The position numbers were made by a program, and so were the translations under genes. Positions 57,151 through 64,000 of a stretch of DNA of 64,000 nucleotides are shown here, piece after piece; positions within the stretch are counted from its first letter, which is position 1; each line of letters starts with the position of its first letter. The DNA is from an uncultured Pelagibacteraceae bacterium (GTDB taxonomy: Bacteria; Pseudomonadota; Alphaproteobacteria; Pelagibacterales; Pelagibacteraceae): NCBI GenBank assembly GCA_902514805.1, contig CABXSF010000001.1:78757-142756 (forward strand). Direction: 5' to 3'. The notes beneath the pieces are model-generated. The model did not search any database, was not told the origin of the DNA, and saw only the letters and a program-made list of their open reading frames with translations.

Positions 57151-57357
57151 ATGCCAAAGTTAAAAACAAAAAGTTCAGCAAAAAAAAGATTTAAGATTTC
57201 TGCAAGAGGAAAAGTAATCATGCCTCAAGCAGGAAAAAGACATGGCATGATCAAGAGAACGAATTCACAAATTAGAAAACAAAGAGGGACAACTGTAATG
57301 TCTAAACAGGATAGCAAAATTGTAAAGTCATACATGCCATACAGTCTGAGAGGATAA
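57151..57357 (+). CDS. rpmI: 50S ribosomal protein L35
   Basis: 68 residues: [21 protein letters not shown] is the family start, followed by [17 protein letters not shown]. Highly basic, as expected. It lies 45 bases after infC with CCCCTCCTG upstream, and rplT begins one base after its stop. Confidence 0.97.
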   Translation: MPKLKTKSSAKKRFKISARGKVIMPQAGKRHGMIKRTNSQIRKQRGTTVMSKQDSKIVKSYMPYSLRG

Positions 57358-57358
57358 A

Positions 57359-57715
57359 ATGCCAAGAGTAAAAAGAGGAGTAACAAGCAGAGCTAAACAC
57401 AAGAAAGTTCTTAAAGCTGTAAAAGGGCAGTGGGGCAGAAGGAAGAATACCATAAGAGTTGCAAGACAAGCGATGGAAAAGTCGATGCAATATGCATATA
57501 GAGATAGAAGAAATAAAAAAAGAGAATTTAAGTCATTATGGATACAAAGAATTAATGCAGGAGTAAGAGGTGAAGGACTTACATATTCAAAATTTATACA
57601 TGCTTTAAGCAAATCTGGTGTTAAGTTAGATAGAAAAATTCTAGCTGAAATTGCCTATGATAACCCTGAAGCGTTTAAAACAATTGTAAAAAAAGCTCAA
57701 GCAGCACTTAATTAA
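57359..57715 (+). CDS. rplT: 50S ribosomal protein L20
   Basis: 118 residues: [27 protein letters not shown], then [20 protein letters not shown] and [19 protein letters not shown]20 is a key early 50S assembly protein and in some bacteria represses rpmI-rplT. No leader structure for this was identified. Confidence 0.98.
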   Translation: MPRVKRGVTSRAKHKKVLKAVKGQWGRRKNTIRVARQAMEKSMQYAYRDRRNKKREFKSLWIQRINAGVRGEGLTYSKFIHALSKSGVKLDRKILAEIAYDNPEAFKTIVKKAQAALN

Positions 57716-57758
57716 TCTTCCCTATTGTTTTTCTTAGTTTAAGAAATAATCTGTAAAA

Positions 57759-58826
57759 ATGTCTGATTTTGAAAAAAAAATTCTAGAGTTTAAAAACAGA
57801 TTGAACGGAACTCAGGATTCAAAAGAAATTGAATCCATAAGAACAGATATTTTTAGTAAAAATGGATTTATAAATTCTCAGTTTAAAAAACTCGGTTCTT
57901 TATCTGAAGATGAGAAAAAAACTTTTGCATCCAATCTAAACAAAGCAAAACAAGAATTACTTGAAATATTTAGATCAAAAGCAACAGAAGTTTCGGATAA
58001 AGATCTTAATGAAAAAATAAAAAAAGAAAAAATTGACGTCACTTTACCTGAGAAAGAATTCAAAATCGGAAAGATTCACCCTGTATCTCAAGTAATTGAC
58101 GAAATATCATGTATTTTTTCAGAAATCGGATTTAGTGTAGAAGAAGGACCTGACGTTGAAAATGATTATAATAATTTTACTGCTTTAAATACTCCCGAAG
58201 ATCATCCAGCAAAAGATATGCACGACACATTTTATTTGGATGAGAACATGAAAACATTGCTTAGGACGCACACTTCTCCAGTTCAAGTACGCACGATGTT
58301 AAAAGGCAAACCTCCTTTTAAGATAATTGCACCAGGAAGAACTTATCGTAGCGATAGTGATCAAACTCATACACCAATGTTTCATCAGCTGGAAGGTCTT
58401 CACATAGATAAAAATATTAATATGGGACATTTAAAAGGATGTTTAAATTATTTTATTAAAGAATTTTTTGAAGTGGATAAAATTAAGATGAGATTTAGAC
58501 CTAGTCACTTTCCATTCACAGAACCTTCAGCTGAGGTAGATATTGGATATAGGATTGAAAATAACAAAATTATTATTGGTGAAGGCGATAAATGGCTTGA
58601 GATTCTTGGATGTGGAATGGTTCATCCAAATGTTTTAAAAAACTGTAAGGTTGACCCAAAAATTTATCAGGGTTTCGCATTTGGTATTGGTATTGATAGA
58701 TTGGCAATGCTTAAATACGGAATTAATGATTTAAGATCTTTTTTTGAATGTGATTATAGATGGTTAAATTATTATGGTTTTGATCCTTTAGATGTTCCAA
58801 CAAACTACAGAGGTTTAAGCAAATGA
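57759..58826 (+). CDS. pheS: Phenylalanine-tRNA ligase alpha subunit
   Basis: 355 residues. An N-terminal coiled-coil (1-90) is followed by the class II core: [45 protein letters not shown] and [18 protein letters not shown]. It carries the aminoacylation site of the alpha2-beta2 enzyme. Its stop overlaps pheT by ATGA. Confidence 0.98.
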   Translation: MSDFEKKILEFKNRLNGTQDSKEIESIRTDIFSKNGFINSQFKKLGSLSEDEKKTFASNLNKAKQELLEIFRSKATEVSDKDLNEKIKKEKIDVTLPEKEFKIGKIHPVSQVIDEISCIFSEIGFSVEEGPDVENDYNNFTALNTPEDHPAKDMHDTFYLDENMKTLLRTHTSPVQVRTMLKGKPPFKIIAPGRTYRSDSDQTHTPMFHQLEGLHIDKNINMGHLKGCLNYFIKEFFEVDKIKMRFRPSHFPFTEPSAEVDIGYRIENNKIIIGEGDKWLEILGCGMVHPNVLKNCKVDPKIYQGFAFGIGIDRLAMLKYGINDLRSFFECDYRWLNYYGFDPLDVPTNYRGLSK

Positions 58827-61207
58827 AATTCACTAAAGACTGGCTTGATGTTCACTTAAAAACAAACAAAAGTGAGTCTCAAATTATTCAAAAATTAAAT
58901 AGTATTGGCCTAGAGGTAGAAAAGGTAGAACCAGTCAAAAATGAACTTAGTGAATTTATTATAGCGAAAATAGTAAAAGCAAATAAACATCCTAATGCTG
59001 ACCGACTCAAGTTATGTGATGTAGATATTGGAAAAAAGGAAACTCTTAAAGTTGTATGTGGTGCTCCTAATGCAAGAGATGGACTTTTGACAGTTTACGC
59101 ACCGCCGGGTTCAGTAATTCCAAAAAATGGTATGAAATTGGAAGTATCAAAGATCAGAGGAGAAACCTCTTACGGGATGCTTTGTTCTGAGTCAGAGTTG
59201 AAACTTTCTAATGAGAGTGAAGGAATAATAGATCTAAATGATAAATATAAAACAAAAATTGGAAAATCATTTTTTGGTGAAAAAAAAGTAAAAAATGTAA
59301 TAGAATTATCAATCACCCCAAATAGACCAGACTGTCTAGGTGTGAGAGGTATAGCGAGAGACCTTTCAGCCTCTAACTTTGGAAAACTAAAAGAACCAAG
59401 AAAAAGCAAAGTTAAAAAGAATATTAAACATAATTTAAAGATAAAGATTGAAAAAAATAAAAATCAGGCATGCTCAATTTTTGGAAGCTGTATAATTAGA
59501 AATATTAAAAATACTGAAAGTCCAGGATGGTTAAAAAATAGAATTTTAGCACTTGGCTTAAGGCCTATTTCTGCTGTTGTTGATATAACAAATTATGTAA
59601 TGTTTGATTTAAACCGACCCCTCCATGCATACGATTTAGACAAGATAAAGAATAAAATTACCGTTAGAAATTCAAAAAAAGGAGAGAGCTTTAAAGCCCT
59701 AGATAACAAAAATTACACTCTTAATAAAGACATGTGTGTGATATCGGATGATGAGGGTGTACTTGGTTTGGGTGGAATAATCGGAGGCGAAAGGTCAGGA
59801 ACAGAAATACATACAAAAAATATACTATTAGAGTCAGCTTATTTTGATCCTGCAATAATAAGAAAAACTGCTAAAAAATTAGATTTGAGTAGTGATGCAA
59901 AGTTCCGTTTTGAAAGAGGAGTAGATCCTCAGTCCGTAAATGCTGGGCTTGAGTCAACTGTTGAACTAATTTTAGAAATTTGTGGAGGAGAAGTTTCTAA
60001 ATTTGATGTTCAACAAATAAGAAAATTTAAGGACCTTGAAATTAAATTTGATCCCAAAATGGTATCAAAAATTGTTGGTTCCAACATTAACTCGAATGAA
60101 ATAAAAAAAATTTTACTAAACCTAGGGTTTACTATTAAAGCAAAGGGTAAATTTCTTGATGTAAAGGTTCCAAGTTGGAGACCAGATATTTTTGGTGAGG
60201 TTGACCTAGTAGAGGAAGTAATCAGAATTATTGGATTTGAAAAAATTAAGTCTATTGAACCTGAAAAAAAACGAACTAAACCAACACTTAATTTTTATCA
60301 GAAACATTTTCATTTAGCCCAAAGATCGGTGGCTTCAAAAGGATATCTTGAAACAATAACCTGGTCGTTTACTGATGAAATGATTAATAGTAAATTTAGA
60401 GAAAATTTAGAAAGCATAAAGATTATTAATCCAATAAGTTCAGATTTAAATGTGTTAAGAAATTCTTTATATCCAAACCTAATTTTTTATTTAGAAAAAA
60501 ACTTAAACAGAGGATTTGGAGATCAGGCTATTTTTGAAATTGGCCCAACTTTTACAGGAAAAAAACCTGGTCAACAAAAAACTGTTGTTTGTGGAATTAA
60601 AAAACAATTCATGGATGATGATAATTCTTTAAAGAATAAAAATTTAATTGATGTATTCCACATTAAAAAGGATTTAGTTCAATCATTAATTGAACTTGGA
60701 ATAGAAAAAGATGAGTTCATAATTGAGGATAATACACCCTCTTATTATCACCCAGGTATTTCAGGATCTATTGTTTCAAAAGATGGCAATTTTGTTCTAG
60801 GATATTTTGGTGCTTTGCATCCAAAAATAATTTTAAATACCTTTGGATTTGAAATTTTTTTAGAAAACTTAGTTAATTACAAATCCAAGAATATAAAAAT
60901 AAAAGAAAGTCTAACTTTTTCAGATTACCAAAAGTCAGATAGAGATTTTGCTTTTTTAGTTAATAAAGATTCTAGGGCTCAGGATTTATCAGAAGTGATA
61001 AAAAAAATAGACAAAGATTTAATCAAAGAAATAAAAATTTTTGATGTTTATGAAGGAGAAAATATTCCGTCTGATAAAAAATCAATTGCATTAAAAGTGA
61101 CAATACAATCTGACCATAAAACTTTAAATGAAAATGATCTCACAAACATAACCAAAAAAATAATTAGCACTGTAGAAGAAAAAACTGGTGCAAAATTAAG
61201 ATCATAA
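58823..61207 (+). CDS. pheT: Phenylalanine-tRNA ligase beta subunit
   Basis: 794 residues. It contains the tRNA-binding (EMAP-like) domain (38-150: [24 protein letters not shown]), B3/B4 editing domain ([18 protein letters not shown]), B5, a catalytic-like domain and the C-terminal FDX-ACB domain ([15 protein letters not shown]...). Full length, no breaks. lepA starts at the base after its stop. Confidence 0.97.
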   Translation: MKFTKDWLDVHLKTNKSESQIIQKLNSIGLEVEKVEPVKNELSEFIIAKIVKANKHPNADRLKLCDVDIGKKETLKVVCGAPNARDGLLTVYAPPGSVIPKNGMKLEVSKIRGETSYGMLCSESELKLSNESEGIIDLNDKYKTKIGKSFFGEKKVKNVIELSITPNRPDCLGVRGIARDLSASNFGKLKEPRKSKVKKNIKHNLKIKIEKNKNQACSIFGSCIIRNIKNTESPGWLKNRILALGLRPISAVVDITNYVMFDLNRPLHAYDLDKIKNKITVRNSKKGESFKALDNKNYTLNKDMCVISDDEGVLGLGGIIGGERSGTEIHTKNILLESAYFDPAIIRKTAKKLDLSSDAKFRFERGVDPQSVNAGLESTVELILEICGGEVSKFDVQQIRKFKDLEIKFDPKMVSKIVGSNINSNEIKKILLNLGFTIKAKGKFLDVKVPSWRPDIFGEVDLVEEVIRIIGFEKIKSIEPEKKRTKPTLNFYQKHFHLAQRSVASKGYLETITWSFTDEMINSKFRENLESIKIINPISSDLNVLRNSLYPNLIFYLEKNLNRGFGDQAIFEIGPTFTGKKPGQQKTVVCGIKKQFMDDDNSLKNKNLIDVFHIKKDLVQSLIELGIEKDEFIIEDNTPSYYHPGISGSIVSKDGNFVLGYFGALHPKIILNTFGFEIFLENLVNYKSKNIKIKESLTFSDYQKSDRDFAFLVNKDSRAQDLSEVIKKIDKDLIKEIKIFDVYEGENIPSDKKSIALKVTIQSDHKTLNENDLTNITKKIISTVEEKTGAKLRS

Positions 61208-63016
61208 ATGTCTAATCTCGATAACATTAGGAATTTTGCCATCATCGCTCATATTGACCACGGGAAATCAACAATAGCAGATAGAATAATTCATAAGTGT
61301 GGAGGGTTAACAGAAAGAGAGATGAAGGATCAAGTATTAGACTCTATGGATATTGAAAGAGAACGAGGGATTACAATTAAAGCACAAACAGTAAAACTTA
61401 TTTATAAATCTAAAGATGGCAAAGAGTATATTCTTAACATTATAGATACACCAGGTCATGTAGATTTCAGCTATGAGGTTAGTCGATCACTTTACGCCTG
61501 TGAAGGATCCATATTAATTGTGGACAGCACTCAAGGGGTTGAAGCACAAACACTTGCCAATGTTTACCAGGCGCTAGATATAAATCATGAAATAATACCC
61601 GTATTAAATAAAATTGATTTACCTGCTTCCGATTTAGATAGAACAAAAAAACAAATAGAAGATGTTATTGGTATAGATACTTCTACTGCTGTTCCTTGCT
61701 CAGGAAAAACAGGCGAAGGTATAGAAGAAATTTTAGAGCAAATAGTCTCTGCATTACCACCACCAAAAGGTGAGATTAAAGAACAATTAAAATGTTTGCT
61801 TGTTGATAGCTGGTACGACTCTTATTTAGGAGTTATCATTCTAGTTAGAGTAATAGATGGAACGTTAAAAAAGAATATGAAAATTAAAATGATGTCTACC
61901 GATCAAGATTATACAGTCGAAAAAGTAGGTGTTTTTACACCAAAAGCTAGAGATATTAATGAACTTAAATCAGGTGAAATAGGATTTATTATTACAGGAA
62001 TTAAAAATTTATCTGATACAAAAGTTGGTGACACTATTTGTGATGCTCAAAATCCTCTCAAAAAAGCTTTACCTGGTTTCAAACCAAGTAAACCGGTGGT
62101 TTTCTGTGGCTTATTTCCAGTTGATAGTTCTGAGTACCAAAAATTAAAAGATGGTTTAGCAAAATTACAATTAAATGACTCTAGCTTTTCTTATGAAGCA
62201 GAATCTTCATCAGCTCTTGGGCTTGGATTTCGTTGTGGTTTTTTAGGTTTACTTCATCTTGAAATAATAACCGAGAGACTTGAAAGAGAATTTGATATTA
62301 ATTTACTAACCACAACTCCAGGCGTTGTTTACAAAGTTCATTTAAATAATGGGAGCATTCAAGACTTGCAAAATCCATCAAATTTGCCTGATCCAACCTT
62401 AATTAAATTTATAGAGGAACCATGGATTAAAGCTACAATTATTACACCTGATCAATACTTAGGTTCTATTATGAAACTTTGTCAGAACAAAAGAGGTATT
62501 CAAAAAAACTTAAATTATTCAGGTAATAGAGCAGTATTAAATTATGAAATACCTTTAAACGAAGTTGTTTTTGATTTTAACGATAGGCTTAAATCTATGA
62601 CGAGTGGATATGCCAGTTTCGACTACGAAATAATGGGTCATAAAGAAGGCGATTTGGTAAAATTAGGAATATTAGTGAACTCTGAGCCAGTTGATGCCCT
62701 TGCAATGATGGTTCACAAAGATTTTGCACAAACGATTGGAAGAGATGTTTGTGAGAAACTAAAAGATCTTATTCCAAGACATAACTTCATGATTCCTGTA
62801 CAGGCAGCAATAGGTGGTAAAATTATTGCCAGAGAAACAATTAAAGGTTTTAAAAAAGATGTTCTTACAAAAATACACGGTGGTGGGGCACGAGATAGAA
62901 AAAGAAAACTTTTAGACAAACAAAAAAAGGGAAAAGCAAGATCAAAACAATTTGGAAGAGTGGAGATACCACAAGAAGCTTTTATTGGTGTTCTTAAAAT
63001 AAATAAAGAAAATTAA
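61208..63016 (+). CDS. lepA: Elongation factor 4 (LepA) GTPase
   Basis: 602 residues. G1 [10 protein letters not shown]3 DTPGHVD and G4 NKIDLP mark the GTPase. The C-terminal LepA-specific domain (about 485-600, with [29 protein letters not shown]) is present. EF4 acts on stalled ribosomes or subunit biogenesis. It ends one base before the following glycosyltransferase start. Confidence 0.98.
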   Translation: MSNLDNIRNFAIIAHIDHGKSTIADRIIHKCGGLTEREMKDQVLDSMDIERERGITIKAQTVKLIYKSKDGKEYILNIIDTPGHVDFSYEVSRSLYACEGSILIVDSTQGVEAQTLANVYQALDINHEIIPVLNKIDLPASDLDRTKKQIEDVIGIDTSTAVPCSGKTGEGIEEILEQIVSALPPPKGEIKEQLKCLLVDSWYDSYLGVIILVRVIDGTLKKNMKIKMMSTDQDYTVEKVGVFTPKARDINELKSGEIGFIITGIKNLSDTKVGDTICDAQNPLKKALPGFKPSKPVVFCGLFPVDSSEYQKLKDGLAKLQLNDSSFSYEAESSSALGLGFRCGFLGLLHLEIITERLEREFDINLLTTTPGVVYKVHLNNGSIQDLQNPSNLPDPTLIKFIEEPWIKATIITPDQYLGSIMKLCQNKRGIQKNLNYSGNRAVLNYEIPLNEVVFDFNDRLKSMTSGYASFDYEIMGHKEGDLVKLGILVNSEPVDALAMMVHKDFAQTIGRDVCEKLKDLIPRHNFMIPVQAAIGGKIIARETIKGFKKDVLTKIHGGGARDRKRKLLDKQKKGKARSKQFGRVEIPQEAFIGVLKINKEN

Positions 63017-63017
63017 A

Positions 63018-63827
63018 ATGATATATGATTGTTTCTCTTACTGGGATGAAGATTTACTTTTAGATTTAAGACTAAACATTTTAGATAAAATTGTAGATCG
63101 TTTTGTAATTGTTGAAGGAGATAAAACTTGGCAAAACAATCCAAAAAAACTTAAGTTTGACGTTAAAAAATTCCAAAAATTTAAAGACAAAATTATTTAT
63201 ATTCCCGTAACAGACTTGCCAGATGGTGAAGATCCATATTTACGTGAGAACCATCAAAGAAATTCAATTTCAAAAGGTATAAAAGATGCAAATGAAGATG
63301 ATATTATTTTAATTTCAGATTTAGATGAAATTCCATGTCCAAAAGCCGTTAAAAATTTTGACCACAAGATGAGATATGCAACTTTCAAACAAAAACATTT
63401 TTATTACAAATTCAATCTGCAAAGTAAAAGCTATCCTTATTGGTATGGTTCAAGAGTTTGTATAAAAAAATATTTAAAATCACCTCAATGGTTAAGGGAC
63501 TTAAAATTTAAAAAAAGACCATTTTGGCGTTTAGATAAGTTCAGACTAAATAACATTATTAGCGATGGTGGTTGGCATTTTTGTAATTTAAAAACTCCTG
63601 CAGATTTATTGTATAAATATAAAAATTTATGTGAAACAAATGATCCAATACATTTTAAAGAGCGTATTGATCCCAAATATCTTCAAATAGATGAAATACA
63701 AAAAAAAATTATTTCAGGGGAGGATATAATTGGCAGAAAAGATAATTTTGAAAAAATTGAATTAGATTATTCTTTTCCAGAGTATTTAATCAAAAATAAA
63801 GAAAATTATAGTGATTGGATAATTTAG
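63018..63827 (+). CDS. Glycosyltransferase family 17-like protein
   Basis: 269 residues. YDCFSYWDEDLLLDLRLNILDKIVDRFVIVEGDKTW and ILISDLDEIPCPKAV (DxDE motif) match the GT17 (N-acetylglucosaminyltransferase-type) family, and SDGGWHFCNL near the C-terminus fits it too. It probably acts on a surface glycan. It begins one base after lepA and overlaps the minus-strand gene at the edge by 4 bases. Confidence 0.8.
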   Translation: MIYDCFSYWDEDLLLDLRLNILDKIVDRFVIVEGDKTWQNNPKKLKFDVKKFQKFKDKIIYIPVTDLPDGEDPYLRENHQRNSISKGIKDANEDDIILISDLDEIPCPKAVKNFDHKMRYATFKQKHFYYKFNLQSKSYPYWYGSRVCIKKYLKSPQWLRDLKFKKRPFWRLDKFRLNNIISDGGWHFCNLKTPADLLYKYKNLCETNDPIHFKERIDPKYLQIDEIQKKIISGEDIIGRKDNFEKIELDYSFPEYLIKNKENYSDWII

Positions 63828-64000
63828 TTTAAGTAATACTTGAGTCTTTTTACGTCTAATAGCATATCACCCTTTTTTTCATTCTCAACTTTTTCCAATC
63901 TAATGAGATAGTGTTTCAATTTATTGAATTTACTTATTCTTTTATAAACATTATTTGGATGACCTAAGGGTCTTATTTCTACAACTTTAGTTTTTCTTCT
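63824..64000 (-). CDS. Unidentified protein, C-terminal end (partial)
   Basis: Read on the minus strand, an open frame enters from the right edge and stops at TAA 63824-63826. The visible 58 residues include KVVEIRPLGHPNNVYKRISKF and a Lys-rich end. It shows no recognisable domain. It converges on the GT17-like gene with a 4-base overlap. The rest lies outside the window. Confidence 0.6.
   Translation of the reverse strand, partial: RRKTKVVEIRPLGHPNNVYKRISKFNKLKHYLIRLEKVENEKKGDMLLDVKRLKYYLN

Overview
The window is a single continuous piece of a very AT-rich, gene-dense chromosome. Gene families, gene orders and compaction point to an alphaproteobacterium of the SAR11 (Pelagibacterales) type or a close relative. 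The evidence is: intergenic gaps of mostly 0 to 50 bases and many ATGA or TAATG overlaps; alphaproteobacterial gene orders (rpsT-dnaA-dnaN, argH-lptM-lysA, a helicase-fdxA-carD operon); an Irr-type Fur regulator; UbiE/UbiB/COQ7 ubiquinone genes; and strong A/T preference at third codon positions. No transposase, integrase, phage gene, CRISPR array or rRNA was seen. The taxonomic call is an inference from content, not from a marker-gene comparison.

Layout. 1-3466: end of infB, then rbfA, rpsO, pnp and a small methyltransferase. 3479-6105 (minus): fatty-acid genes fabA, fabB, fabI and a 40-residue membrane peptide. 6110-10565: an iron/peroxide block with an Irr-like regulator, katG behind a shared palindromic operator, an Asp/Asn-hydroxylase-like oxygenase, a DUF2061 membrane protein, a Cys-rich mini-protein and a peroxiredoxin. 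10567-15661 (minus): SH3 protein, ThiF/MoeB-like, dut, coaBC, ubiB, ubiE. 15696-19655: mutM, rpsT, dnaA, dnaN. 19658-23081 (minus): plsC, lysA, lptM, argH. 23105-26776: redox and small enzymes (TlpA-like, HIG1, esterase, HNH, COQ7, DsbB, YqaA/DedA-like). 26826-28931: tRNA-Leu, an acyl-CoA ligase, and a 23-residue Lys/Arg peptide with its own terminator. 28930-32981 (minus): carD, fdxA, terB-like, Suv3-like helicase. 33124-37827 (minus): racemase, thioesterase, and a VTC / CotH-like / DUF4956 cluster. 37879-43288: tRNA-Arg, thiolase, and a rearranged pyruvate dehydrogenase (E1 carries the lipoyl domain, E2 has none). 43297-44943: EamA transporter and uppP. 45122-51855: gltD, and gltB fused to an N-terminal glycosyltransferase-like domain. 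51863-54650: SDR, alpha/beta hydrolase, GT4. 54643-63016: thrS, infC, rpmI, rplT, pheS, pheT, lepA. 63018-64000: a GT17-like transferase and the tail of an unidentified minus-strand gene.

Most of the window is core metabolism and information processing in tight operons. The unusual parts are domain-level rearrangements of core enzymes (PDH, GltB), small unlisted genes, the Irr/katG operator pair, and the VTC-CotH-DUF4956 cluster. No gap without a gene exceeds 300 bases; the largest is 16861-17149 (289 bases), described below.
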